A stretch of DNA of 64,000 nt from positions 147,110,569-147,174,568 of the forward strand of contig NC_084460.1 in assembly GCF_027409185.1 (NCBI RefSeq), in the 5' to 3' direction. The DNA is from Cynocephalus volans. Lineage: Eukaryota > Chordata > Mammalia > Dermoptera > Cynocephalidae. The position numbers were made by a program, and so were the translations under genes. Shown here piece after piece: positions 11,740 to 22,711 of the stretch (the first letter of the stretch is position 1; each line of letters opens with the position of its first letter). The notes beneath the pieces were generated by a model, which had not been told where the DNA came from, did not search any database, and worked only from the letters and a program-made list of their open reading frames with translations.

Positions 11740-14700
11740 TTAGCTCCCTCCAATAAGTGAGAACATGTGGTATTTCTCTTTCTGTGCCTGACTTGTTTCA
11801 CTTAATATAATTCTCTCAAGGTCCATCCATGTTGTTGCAAATGGCAGTATTTCATTCGTTTTTATAGCTGAGTAGTATTCCATTGTGTAGATGTACCACA
11901 TTTTCCGTATCCACTCATCTGATAATGGGCATTTGGGCTGGTTCCAACTCTTGGCTATTGTAAAGAGTGCTGCGATGAACATGGGGGAACAGGTATACCT
12001 TCGACTTGATGATTTCCATTCCTCTGGGTATATTCCCAACAGTGGGATGGCTGGGTCGTATGGTAGATCTATTTGCAATTGTTTAAGGAACCTCCATACC
12101 ATTTTCCATAGAGGCTGCACCATTTTGCAGTCCCACCAACAAATGTATGAGAGTTCCTTTTTCTCCGCAGCCTCGCCAGCATTTATCATTCATAGTCTTT
12201 TGGATTTTAGCCATCCTAACTGGGGTTAGATGGTATCTCAATGTGGTTTTGATTTGCATTTCTCGGATGCTGAGTGATGTTGAGCATTTTTTCATATGTC
12301 TCTTGGCCATTTGTATATCTTCCTTAGAGAAATGCCTACTTAGCTCTTTTGCCCATTTTTTAATTGGGTTGCTTGTTTTCTTCTTGTAAAGTTGTTTGAG
12401 TTCCTTATATATTCTGGATATTAATCCTTTGTCAGATGTATATTTTGCAAATATTTTCTCCCACTCTGTTGGTTGTCTTTTAACTCTTTTAATTGTTTCT
12501 TTTGCTGTGCAGAAGCTTTTTAGTTTGATATAATCCCATTTGTTTATTTTTCCTTTGGTTGCCCGTGCTTTTGGGGTCGTATTCATGAAGTCTGTGCCCA
12601 GTCCTATTTCCTGAAGTGTTTCTCCGATGTTTTCTTTAAGAAGTTTTATTGTCTCAGGGTGTATATTTAAATCCTTAATCCATCTTGAGTTGATTTTAGT
12701 ATACGGTGAGAGGTATGGATCTAGTTTCATTCTCCTGCATATGGATATCCAGTTATCCCAGCACCACTTGCTGAAGAGGCAGTCCCTTCGCCACTGAATA
12801 GGCTTGGTGCCTTTGTCAAAGATCAGATGGCAGTAAGTGTGTGGGTTGATTTCTGGATTCTCTATTCTATTCCATTGGTCAGTGTGTCTGTTTTTATGCC
12901 AGTACCATACTGTTTTGGTTCTTATAGCTTTGTAGTATAGCTTAAAGTCAGGTAGTGTTATGCCTCAAGCTTTATTTTTTTTGCTGAGCATTTCTTTGGC
13001 TATTCGTGGTCTTTTATTGTTCCATATAAATGTCTGAATAGTTTTTTCCATTTCTGAGAAAAATGTCTTTGGAATTTTGATGGGGATTGCGTTGAATTTG
13101 TATATCACTTTGGGTAGTATGGACATTTTCACTATGTTGATTCTTCCAATCCAAGAGCATGGAATATCTTTCCATCTTCTTGTATCCTCTCTAATTTCTC
13201 TCAGCAGTGGTTTGTAGTTCTCATTATAGAGATTTTTCACCTCCTTGGTTAACTCAATTCCTAAGTATTTTATTTTTTTGGTGGCTATTGTAAATGGGCA
13301 GGCTTTCTTGATTTCTCCTTCTGCATGTTCACTATTGGAGAAAAGAAATGCTACTGATTTTTGTGTGTTGATTTTGTATCCTGCTACTGTGCTGAAATCA
13401 TTTATCAATTCCAACAGTTTTTTTGTAGAGGTTTTAGGCTGTTCGATATATAGGATCATGTCATCTGCAAACAGGGACAGTTTGACTTCCTCTTTTCCAA
13501 TCTGGATGCCCTTTATTTCCTTCTCTTCTCTGATTGCTCTGGCTAGTACTTCCAACACTATGTTGAATAGGAGTGGTGAGAGTGGGCATCCTTGTCTAGT
13601 GCCTGTTCTTAAAGGAAAAGCTTTCAGCTTTTCCCCATTCAGGATGATATTGGCAGTGGGTTTGTCATATATGGCTTTAATTATGTTGAGATACTTTCCC
13701 TCTATACCTAACTTATAGAGGGTCTTTGTCATGAATGAGTGCTGAACTTTATCAAATGCTTTTTCAGCATCTATAGAGATGATCATATGGTCCTTGTGTT
13801 TGAGTTTATTAATATGGTTTATCACATTTATTGATTTGCATATGTTGAACCAACCTTGCATCCTTGGGATGAATCCCACTTGATCGTGATGAATAATTTT
13901 TCGTATGTGTTGCTGTATTCTGTTTGCTAGTATTTTAGTGAGGATTTTTGCATCTATATTCATCAAGGATATCGGCCTGTAGTTTTCTTTTTTGGTTATA
14001 TCTTTACCTGGTTTTGGTATCAGGATGATGTTTGCTTCATAGAATGAGTTTGGGAGATTTGCGTCCGTTTCAATCTTTTGGAATAGTTTGTAAAGAATCG
14101 GTGTCAATTCCTCTTTGAATGTTTGGTAAAATTCTGCTGTGAATCCATCTGGTCCTGGGCTTTTCTTTGTTGGGAGCCTTCTGATAACAGCTTCAATCTC
14201 CTTTATTGTTATTGGTCTGTTCAAATTTTCTACGTCTTCACGGTTCAGTTTTGGGAGCTTGTGTGTGTCCAGAAATTTATCCATTTCCTCCAGATTTTCA
14301 AATTTGTTGGCGTATAGTTGTTTATAGTAGTCTCGAATGATTCCTTGTATTTCAGATGAATCAGTTGTAATATCGCCTTTTTCATTTCTAATTTTGGTTA
14401 TTTGAGTCTTCTCTCTTCTTTTTTTTGTTAGCCGTGCTAATGGTTTGTCAATTTTATTTATCTTTTCAAAAAACCAACTTTTTGATTCGTTGATCTTTTG
14501 AATTGTTTTTTGGTTTTCAATTTCATTCAGTTCTGCTCTGATCTTAATGATTTCTTTCCGTCTGCTGACTTTAGGATTGGATTGTTCTTGTTTTTCTAGT
14601 TCTTTAAGGTGAAGTGTTAGGTTGTTCACTTGCCATCTTTCAATTCTTCTGAAGTGAGCATTTAATGCAATAAATTTTCCCCTCAATACTGCTTTTGCAG

Positions 14701-15568
14701 TATCCCACAGGTTTTGGTGTGATGTATCATTGTTTTCATTAGTTTCAATAAACTTTTTGATTTCCTGCTTGATTTCTTCTTGGACCCATATGTCATTAAG
14801 TAGAATGCTGTTTAATTTCCATGTGTTTGTATAGTTTCCAGAGTTCTGTTTGTTATTAATTTCTAGTTTTAATCCATTGTGGTCTGAGAAGATACATGGG
14901 ATAATTCCAATTTTTTTGAATTTATTGAGACTTGATTTGTGACCTAATATGTGACCTATCCTGGAGAATGATCCATGTGCTGATGAGAAGAATGAATATT
15001 CTGAGGTTGTTGGGTGGAATGTTCTGTAGATATCTGCCAATTCCAATTGGTCTAGAGTCTTGTTTAGATCTTGTGTTTCTCTACTGATTCTTTGCCTAGA
15101 TGATCTGTCTAATATTGACAGTGGAGTGTTCAGGTCCCCTGCTATTATGGTATTAGTGTCTATTTCCTTCTTTAGGTCTAATAGAGTTTGTTTTATAAAT
15201 CTGGCTGCTCCACCATTGGGTGCGTTCATATTTATGATTGTTATGTCTTCTTGATGGATCAGTCCTTTTATCATTAAGTAGTGTCCCTCATTGTCCCTTT
15301 TTATGGTTTTTAGTTTAAAGTCTATTTTGTCAGATATAAGAATAGCTACTCCAGCTCGTTTTTCTTTTCTGTTTGCATGGTAAATCTTTTTCCATCCTTT
15401 CACTCTTAGTCTGTGTGAATCTTTATGGGTGAGGTGGGTCTCTTGTAAGCAGCATATAGTTGGGTCCTGCTTTTTGATCCAGTCAGCCAGTCTGTGTCTT
15501 TTAATTGGGGAATTTAAGCCTTTAACATTAAGAGTTGTTATTGAAAGGTGTTGATTTATTCCTAGCAT
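11740..15568 (-). pseudogene. L1 ORF2 (endonuclease-reverse transcriptase), disabled by one stop and one frameshift
   Basis: L1 ORF2 encodes the protein that nicks target DNA and reverse-transcribes L1 RNA. The start ATG at 15568 gives the usual N-terminus, and the span corresponds to about 1275 codons, the typical L1 length. The first 867 codons are open. Endonuclease landmarks by position: N14, E43, D145, N147 and the S228-D229-H230 triad are kept, but position 115 (Tyr in active L1s) is Asn and position 205 (catalytic Asp) is Gly. The reverse transcriptase shows [31 protein letters not shown] and the FADD active-site motif near residue 700. A TGA at 12965-12967, apparently from GGA, ends the frame. 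The same frame resumes and runs to about 12140, where one extra T in a T run shifts it; the C-terminal frame then reads to 11740 through the Cys-rich C-domain (CWRGCG, WWDC). Confidence 0.93.
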
Positions 15569-15755
15569 TTTATTGGTTGTTTGGTTGTCTTAGGTGTCTT
15601 TTGTTCCTTGCTTTCTGATTTACTGTTTGGTTTCTTTGTTTGTTGGTTCCTTAGGTTGTAGATAGTGTTTTTGTTAGCTTGATTTCTCTTCATGAATGCC
15701 ATTTTTATTGTACTAGCGGGTTTAGATTTTTCTTGGGTTTTTATGGCAGTGGTAG
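15569..15755 (-). other. L1 inter-ORF spacer
   Basis: About 187 nt separate the ORF1 stop from the ORF2 ATG. That is longer than the roughly 60 nt of human L1. ORF2 of mammalian L1 is thought to be translated by unconventional re-initiation, so this spacer is where that would act. Confidence 0.7.
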
Positions 15756-16754
15756 TTATTTTTCAGGAACCAAACCCAGTACTCCCTTGAGGATTTCTTG
15801 TAAGGGTGGTCGTGTGGTAGTGAACTCCCGCAGTTTTTGTTTGTCTGAGAAATATACTATTTGCCCCTCATTTCGGAAGGATAGCCTTGCAGGGTAGAGT
15901 ATTCTTGGCTGGCAATCTTTGTCTTTTAGTATTTTGAAAATATCATCCCATTCCTTTCTAGCTTTTAGGGTTTGTGATGAAAAGTCTGATGTTAACCTGA
16001 TTGGGGCTCCCTTATAGGTGATTTGATGCTTCTCTCTTGCAGCTTTTAAGATTCTCTCTTTGTCTCTGAGTTTTGCCAATTTGAACATGACATGTCTTGG
16101 AGAAGGCCTTTTTGGGTTGAATATGTTTGGAGATTGTTGAGCTTCCTGGATCTGAAGATCTGTGATTTTTCCTATACCTGGGAAGTTTTCTGCCACTATT
16201 TTGTTGAATATGTTTTCAATGGAATCTCCATTTTCCTCCCCTTCTGGAATACCCAAGAGTTGGATATTTGAGCGCTTGAGGTTGTCTGATATCTCTCTCA
16301 GATTTTCTTCCATGTCCTTGATTCTTTTTTCTTTCTTTTTGTCTGCTTGTGTTATTTCAAACAGCCCATCTTCAAGTTCAGAGGTTCTCTCTTCAACTTC
16401 GACAAGCCTGCTGGTTAAACTCTCCGTTGTGTTTTTTATTTCGTTGAATAACTTCTTCAGTTCAGCAAGTTCTGCTACGTTTTTTTTCAGGACATTGATT
16501 TCCTTGTATATTTCCTCTTTCAGATCCTGTATACTTTTCCTCATTTCATCATGATGTCTAGCTGAGTTTTCTTGTATCTCATTCAGTTTCCTTAGAATTA
16601 TCACTGGAAATTCCTTGTCAGTTATTTCAAGGGCTTCTTGTTCTATAGGATCTAGAGTATGAGATTTATTAACTTTTGGTGGTGTACTTTCTTGATTTTT
16701 TGTATTTCTGGTGTCTTTTTTTTGGTGTTTATTCATTGTGGCAGGGGGTTTCAC
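15756..16754 (-). CDS. L1 ORF1 protein, RNA-binding chaperone, intact frame
   Basis: An intact 332-codon frame (human L1 ORF1p has 338). Family knowledge: ORF1p forms trimers through a coiled coil, coats L1 RNA and is needed with ORF2p for retrotransposition. Visible domains: a basic, Asn/Lys-rich N-terminus (about 1-45); a heptad-type coiled coil rich in Glu, Lys and Leu (about 50-155, with 'RLVEVEERTSELED'); an RRM-like domain beginning near 'NIQLLGIPEGEE' (about 165-255); and a C-terminal domain with 'AREKHQITYKG', 'LTSDFSSQTLKARKEW' and 'FTTTRPPLQEILK' (about 240-332). The start at 16754 has a second in-frame ATG six codons later; either could be used. No disabling change was seen. Whether it is transcribed cannot be told from sequence. 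It is a transposon gene, not a host gene. Confidence 0.92.
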   Translation of the reverse strand: MKPPATMNKHQKKDTRNTKNQESTPPKVNKSHTLDPIEQEALEITDKEFPVIILRKLNEIQENSARHHDEMRKSIQDLKEEIYKEINVLKKNVAELAELKKLFNEIKNTTESLTSRLVEVEERTSELEDGLFEITQADKKKEKRIKDMEENLREISDNLKRSNIQLLGIPEGEENGDSIENIFNKIVAENFPGIGKITDLQIQEAQQSPNIFNPKRPSPRHVMFKLAKLRDKERILKAAREKHQITYKGAPIRLTSDFSSQTLKARKEWDDIFKILKDKDCQPRILYPARLSFRNEGQIVYFSDKQKLREFTTTRPPLQEILKGVLGLVPEK

Positions 16755-18276
16755 AGTCCACCGGTTTGAGACTAATGACTAACTAGGATGTTGCTGTGGT
16801 TGCCCATTTGGTATGGCTCCCACCGTGACTGCTCAGTTGGCCTCTAGTGTCTTCTGTGTGTGGTTGCCTCGGGTCTTGGGCTTCTCCGGGGATCCACCTT
16901 TCTGGTCAGCTTGGACTCTGCTGGGCTGGTGGATCACGTACCACAGGGTGTGTGATCTCTGTTGAGCTTTCACTTCCTGTACAGGACTTCTCCCTGTTCC
17001 GTGTGCTCTGGCCCAGGCTGTTAGATCGTGCAGTGGTGACCCCACCGGGTGTGTGGTTTCTGTCGAGTCTCCGCCTCCCTGGCCGCACGTCTCCCCCCTC
17101 TGTTCACACTGTGCTGGGCTGGGGTGTGTCTTCTGCACCCCTCGTCTATCAGCTGGGCCTTCAAGACCCTGCTCAGCACCGCCTCGCCCAGGAAGTCTAC
17201 CAGGTTTCTGCTAGGCACAGACGACCAGTCTCTCTGGGTGCCTTTGTAGCACTGTGTAGATCTTTCTTGGGTCTTGTTCACCTTTGTATCCCCCCGGTAT
17301 AAACTGAGTCTAGTGCCCACCTGCAGCCTGCTCTCCAGCAGGTTCAAGCGGACCTGGGAACTCTCCTACCACACTATTCCCAACGAGAAATTCGTTAGGC
17401 TTTTTTCCAAACTGGTGGTCGCAGAGATGGTATCTGCCTCCCAGTAACAGGAAGTTTACCGGGGCCGGAGTCCAGGGTGTGGTGGAGTGACAGTCGGCCC
17501 GCCCGTACTTCCTTGCCCTCCCAACACTGGTCGGGACGCCCCATGCCCCCAGCCCCGCCAGAGAACCGCGGAGGGAATGGGAGAGGAGGCCTGCCCGCAG
17601 GCTCCGGAAAGCCCGGCGCCAGGCCAAGCAAATGGGCTCAGTGATGGCCGAGCAGGGCGGAGCTGCCCGCACCTGGGAAAATGGAGGCAGCACCGGGGCG
17701 GTGAGTGGCCTGGTGGTGCAGGCGGGAGCCGCGTGGTCATCCACCCCCCGAACAGAGCTGTGCCAGGGATCACTCACAGTGCTGTGCCAGGTCGGGTGTT
17801 TGCTCTCTGTCTCTGGTTTGTCGCCTTCCGTGTTCTCGGCGCTGCCGCCTCGGGCTGTTCAGTCACGGCGCGGCTCGGGCGCTCCCAGGAGTCTTCTTTA
17901 ATGCCGGCCTGAAACCTCGAATCCTGAATAGGGCAGCTGGCCGCCTTCAGCGCAGCCCCGGCCTCCGGGATCCTGGCTGCATCCACAGCAGCCCTGGCGC
18001 CGTGTTCCCTGTTTCAAGACTCGCTTTTGCAGCTAAGAATCAGTTCTTTTCCTGCTCCACACTTCAAAGCTGTTGCCTGTAAATGAGGCAGCCTCTCCTG
18101 CCGGGGGCAAAGTGGCGTTGAGCCCCCACGACCGGCCAGCAGCTGTAGTCCTCCCTTAAGAGATGGTGAGAGGAAGGTCCACAAGTTTCCCGGCTGCCTG
18201 AGGCCCAGTGGCCGCCTTTTACACCTCAGCTACTCTGCGCCAGCCGCCGCAGCCGCCGCCATCTTTAAAACTACTC
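16755..18276 (-). promoter_or_regulatory. L1 5' UTR / internal promoter, CpG-rich, YY1-like site at its start
   Basis: About 1.52 kb of GC- and CpG-rich sequence precedes ORF1, against about 0.9 kb in human L1. Near the 5' end the sense strand reads AAAGATGGCGGC (18255-18266), a strong match to the YY1 core found at the start of primate L1 promoters, where it directs the transcription start. CpG density is high at 17450-18260, unlike anything else in the window, so methylation control is likely. Several short open frames on both strands (16833-17347, 17310-17777, 17487-17912) are best explained by high GC content rather than coding. Confidence 0.85.
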
Positions 18277-18290
18277 CTAATTCATTTTTC

Positions 18291-18978
18291 AAATAACCAT
18301 TAGTAATAGATTATGTATGAACTATGATGTTTTGCAGCTAATACCCAAGGGGCAAATAAATGATTTAACCATTGTTGTATGACCAAGTTTTCTCCTTCGT
18401 TATCAATAACTGAGACTGAGTAGTTTTACTACAGGATGTTATACCTCTGATACATTTCACCTGAGAAAAGAAAACTTCCTCCATGAGACTATCATGAAGA
18501 ACCTGAAGACAGTAATGCTTTTTACCCCAGTTCCATTTACTTGTAATTCGTTGAAAATTATCTTTGCAAACCTTCAGAAATTGATATATAGGACCTATTC
18601 AACAATAACTTATTAATGTAAATGGTACCAACTTGACTCTTAAATTTCAAATGTTATCTTAATTAAATTGGTGTTCTTGTATTACATGTGCCTGGAGACC
18701 TGGGATATAGATGAGTTCTGTAAATCAAAATATTAATTATACACATGAATTATAGTTTATTAAATGTCTCTAGATTCCCACATATAAAAAGATCTATTTA
18801 AATAAAGTTTGTGTTCTTCATAAGAGTGCTTTTTCTTTGATTGTCAACTTTCTGAATGTTTCTCACATTTGCACTAAACTTTCAATTTTATTAGTTCATA
18901 ATAAATATAGTCAAGAGTTTCTTATGTTATAGAGGTTATAGAAAATATATTTTGGTGTAAATGAGTTAACAATATACA
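18291..18978. other. AT-rich intergenic DNA
   Basis: Nothing recognised. This is the pre-insertion flank of the full-length L1. Confidence 0.5.
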
Positions 18979-19056
18979 ATGGTACTTCAAAAGGTCTGTG
19001 GAAAAATAGAATTAAAGATAATACAAATATTTTCATGAACTTTTAAAAATACCCTC
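18979..19056 (+). mobile_element. MADE2-like MITE (mariner-derived palindromic element)
   Basis: About 78 bp, with one end reading 'ggtacttcaaaaggtctg' and the other its approximate inverse ('catgaacttttaaaaatacc'), around a 'agaattaaagataatacaaat' type core. The terminal inverted repeats and size fit MADE2, the short non-autonomous derivative of the mammalian mariner Hsmar2. A second copy in reverse orientation lies at 44225-44306. The name is from memory of the family pattern. Confidence 0.65.
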
Positions 19057-19480
19057 CTATATCTGTATGTGTATATTTAAATGTATTTATAGAGGTATAT
19101 ATTCTAATTCTTTCTCAAATATTTGCATATTTAAAATATTTTAATTACCCCCCAAAGTGTGTTGTAGTGTTTTTAATTTTCAAGTGGAATTTAGGTTAAA
19201 ACAATTCTTGAAAGTATTGGTTTCCAAATGGATATAGATATTTATTAATTCTAACTATTTTCCTCTTTTGCATAAAGGCCTCATCTATCTAAGTGTATAT
19301 TCCCTGATCAGTGGTCTTTTATTGCATGCATACAGGAGTGTAGGGAATTTTTAGTTTTATATGTCAAATTAAAAATATAATAATTTTATATTAACTTTTT
19401 GCATTATGTATGTGTGTATTCCTAATTGGGTTGTATATATTTCTGATTTGTTGATTAAATTACTAAATTATAAAGAACAC
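19057..19480. other. AT-rich intergenic DNA
   Basis: No recognisable gene or repeat. Confidence 0.4.
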
Positions 19481-21774
19481 TGTATTAGTTTGTTTTCTGT
19501 TGCTTATAACAGAACACATAAAACCGGGCACTTTACAGGAAAATAAAATTTACTTCTTACAGTTTTAGGAGCTCAGATGTCCAAGGTCAAGGGAACACAT
19601 CAGGTGATGGATTTTGTTTTGGTGGGAACTCTCTACAGGGTCCCATAGTGACACAGAGTATCACATGAAAAGAATGCGAAGAGACCTTTCATGTGCTCTC
19701 CTTATAAAGCCACCAGTGTATGCCCATTATAACCTATTCATCCATTAACCCATTACTCCATGAATGGATTAATCCATTCACGAGGGCACAGGCTTCATGA
19801 TCCAGTAACCTCTTATAGACCCACCTTTTAAATACCATAATTGAATTTTCCATCTTTGTCACACTGTTGAAATGGGGATCAAGTTTCCAATAAATGACCT
19901 TTTGGAGGATACATTCAACCCATAGCATTCTTTCCATGGCCACAAAGTTTATGTCCTTCTACATGTAAATACAATGATTACATCTCCAATGTCTTAACTT
20001 GTTTCAACTCAAAAGTTCAAAGTCTCATCTATGAAATCAAACAAGTTATGTACTGCCAAGTTACAATGGTGAGACAAACATAAGGTACACGTTCTCATTC
20101 AAAAAGGAGAAATAGGCCAAAAGAAAGGGAAAACAAGTCCTAAGCATGTCTGAAATCCAAGCAAGGTAGGCATTAAATCAAAGCTGGAGACTAATCTCTC
20201 TTGACTCCATGTCCAGCATCTTTTCACAGCGGTGCAGTGGACAGGCTTCCAAATCCTCATGCAGCCCCACATCTATGGTTTTCCTGGGCTTAGCCCATGC
20301 TTCATCTCTTCAAGTCTGGCATTCCACACAGGTAGCTCTACATTTCTGGAGTTTTGGTGGTGATTGCACTCTCACAGCTCCATTAGGTATAGTCCTAGCA
20401 TAGTTTCTCTGCTGCAACTCAGACCCAGGACATTTCTGCTCAGCATTGGTCTAGTGAAGGCTCTGTCTGGTAACTCCACCTGTGAGACAAATCTCTTCCT
20501 GGCCCCAAGCTTTTTCATACATCCTTTGAAACCTCAATGGAAGTGGCCATGCCTCTACAGCTCTTGCATTCTGCCAGTCTGCAGACTTCACACTACAATA
20601 GATGATGCCAAGGTTTCCTGCTTCCAGACACACCTGGAACCATTTTAGCTACAGGTGGGGCACATGGAACAGCCAGACCAGCCTGGTTAAAGGGAACAGC
20701 ATTCCAAAGTCACCCTGGTCAGTGAGCCCATGAAGGGTGCCACAAGCCTGTTCTCTGAAACCACTTTGTCTCCCTAGGCCTCAGAGCCTGTGATGGAAGG
20801 GGAGCCTTGAAGATCTCTGAAATGCTTTTGGAGTCTTTCTTCCATTCTCATTCCTTTTTTCTGTACTAATCTCCTTGGCATACAGTTGCTGCGCTATACC
20901 ATTGGCTTTTTCTCCTGAATACACTTTTTCACTCTTTACATGGCCAGGCTGAGAGATTTCCAAATTTTTACCCTTTGCTTCCCTTATAAATTCTGCCTTT
21001 CTTTAGGTCTTTGCTGCCATAACTCAGTGTAGGCTGTTAAAAGTATTCATGCAGCTGCCTGAATGCTTTGCTGCTTAGACTTTTTTTTCAACCAAATATC
21101 CTGGTTCATAATTCTTAAGTTCTGCATCCCATAAAGCCCTTGGCATAAACACAATTTAGCCATGTTCTTTGCCAGTTCATAATAAGGGTGACTTTTGCTC
21201 CAGTGTCCAATAAGCTCTTCCTCATTTCCATTTGAGATCTCCTCAGAATGGTCTGTACTGTCCATACTTCTGTCAGCATTCTGGTCACTACCACTTAAAA
21301 AATCTCCAAGAAGTTCCAAACATTCCCTAGTCTTCTTGTCTTCTAAGCCCTTACCAGAATCTAGAATTCTCTAACCTGCACCTCCAAATTCTACCAGCCT
21401 CTACCTTCACCCAGTTCCAATGCTACTTCCACATTTTCATGTATTTATTATAAGCAACACCCCACTTCTTAAACCAATTTTGTATATTAGTCAATTTCCT
21501 GTTGCTTATAACAGAATACCTGAAACGGGATAATTTATAAGAAACAAAATTTATTTCTTAAAGGTTTGGAAGCTCAAAAGCCCAAGGTCCAGGGAATACA
21601 TCTGGTGAGGGCATTCTTCTTGGTGAGAACTCTCTACAGGGTCCCAAGGCAACACAGAGTATCACATGGCCCCACCTTTCAACTATGATAATTGGATTTT
21701 CCGCCCTTTTAACGTTGTTACAGTGAGGATCAAGCTTTCAACACATGAACTTTTGGGACATATTAGACACATAG
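19481..21774 (-). mobile_element. MaLR (ERVL-type) provirus, older copy
   Basis: Minus-strand MaLR retrotransposon. The 3' LTR is at 19481-19927 and the 5' LTR, which has lost about 150 bp, at about 21481-21774; both begin on the plus strand with the MaLR LTR end 'tgtattagt' followed by a 'gttgcttataacag' block. The internal region, about 1.55 kb, matches that of the two younger MaLRs at 46.3 and 50.6 kb. Minus-strand frames at 20781-20963 and 21047-21319 contain recognisable counterparts ('QNADRSMDS', 'KQQSIQ', 'QPGHV') of the reading frame in those copies, but the frame is broken many times here. No clear target-site duplication was seen. Confidence 0.85.
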
Positions 21775-22465
21775 AAGACCTTAAATATAAGAACATTTGA
21801 AGATACTATGACTGTATACACATCTATTGCACCTGTGTATAGATGCACATAGATGCACATATTAGCTCTTTTGTTTTCATGAAATTTAATCAGTAGTTCC
21901 CTTATATAAAGTATTATATAAGATTGAATATAAATATATATGAGCTCAAATTTCATGCCACATATCATAACAATCATTCAATGCTTGTGGATAATAAATA
22001 TATTCATCCAATAATTATTCACTAAATGATTATGATGGTCATTTTGCTATTGCTGTGTAAGGGGCACCGCTAGAAAATACACTATTCCTGCCAATATGGA
22101 ACTTATATTCCAGGGAAAAAAAATGACTTTCACGAAACTTATTTAGTGTAAGATAGACAAGTAGAAGAATACAGTGGGTAGGATATCCATAATTAGAAGA
22201 GAATATTATGGGCTGAGGGATCAGAAAATCTTCAAAAAATAAGTAGCATTTCTGCTGACCATTGAAGAATAATTACGATTGGAAATGTAGAGAAAAGGCA
22301 GATGTTGAAACAGTACAATGAACACAAAATAAATTGCATAAAGAAGAGAGAAAGGTAAAAATTAATGAAGCATATTCTGAGGAAAATGATCTATTCAGTT
22401 TGATGGTACATACACATCTGACCGATATCAAATGGTTTTAAAAAACACATAAAATTAAAGAGCTT
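21775..22465 (+). mobile_element. Mostly unassigned DNA with an L2-like fragment at about 22005-22330
   Basis: 'atattcatccaataattattcactaaat' type sequence leads into 'cctgccaatatggaacttatattccag', the pattern of the old plus-strand L2/MIR-age repeat that also occurs near 25615. The first 230 bp hold nothing recognisable. Confidence 0.45.
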
Positions 22466-22711
22466 AGATTTCATTTTCTTTTTTTCTTTCTTTCTTTTTT
22501 TTTTTTTTTTGTCTTTTTGTGACCGGTAGGGGGATTGCAACCCTTGGCTTGGTGTCGCCCACACTGCGCTCAGCCAGTGAGTGCACCGGCCATCCCTATA
22601 TAGGATCTGAACCCGCCGCGGGAGAGCCGCTGCACTCCCAAGCGCCACTGCACTCCCAAGTGCCACACTCTCCCGAGTGCGCCACGGGGCTGGCCCTAGA
22701 TTTCATTTTCT
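22466..22711 (-). mobile_element. tRNA-derived SINE (CYN-like), long form, with target-site duplication
   Basis: Minus-strand SINE between perfect 15-bp duplications, TAGATTTCATTTTCT, at 22466-22480 and 22697-22711. The A-rich tail is the plus-strand T run near 22481-22510. The sense strand starts GGGCCAGCCCCGTGGC and has A-box-like 'gtggcgcactcggg' and B-box-like 'ggttcagatcc' sequences, then a second tRNA-like unit ('ggccggtgcactcactggctgagcg ... gggttgcaatcc') ending 'ccggtcacaaaaagac'. The first unit has an internal duplication ('gcgccactgcactcccaagtgcca' on the plus strand). It resembles colugo CYN elements, derived from tRNA-Ile. It is not a tRNA gene. Confidence 0.85.

Larger units (their letters stand above)
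11480..18290 (-). mobile_element. Full-length L1 retrotransposon with target-site duplication
   Basis: A complete minus-strand LINE-1 between two copies of a 14-bp target-site duplication, CTAATTCATTTTTC, at 11480-11493 and 18277-18290. The element itself is about 6.78 kb: poly(A) (plus-strand T run 11494-11508), 3' UTR, ORF2, inter-ORF spacer, ORF1, and a GC/CpG-rich 5' UTR that begins with a YY1-like site. The perfect duplication, the nearly intact ORFs and the poly(A) tail mark it as the youngest and best preserved L1 in the window. ORF2 has two reading-frame lesions and substitutions at endonuclease catalytic positions, so this copy is not expected to move by the normal route. Confidence 0.95.

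Noticed and set aside
13245..16554. Plus-strand open frames of 60-157 codons across the full-length L1
   Set aside because: They are antisense shadows of L1 ORF1 and ORF2, which show clear family motifs on the minus strand.
16833..18082. Several overlapping frames of 60-155 codons in GC-rich DNA
   Set aside because: They lie in the L1 5' UTR and occur on both strands and all frames, as expected from low stop-codon frequency in GC-rich sequence. No family motif was seen.
22481..22696. Possible tRNA gene (A- and B-box-like sequences)
   Set aside because: The unit has an A-rich tail, target-site duplications and a tRNA-unrelated part, and recurs twice more in the window, so it is a SINE.
22466..22711. 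Horseshoe-bat (Rhin-1) origin of the SINEs
   Set aside because: Rhin-1 is similar, but the 'gtcacaaaaagac' ending, the short variant and the MST/THE1-like MaLRs fit a primate-related lineage better. Not fully excluded.
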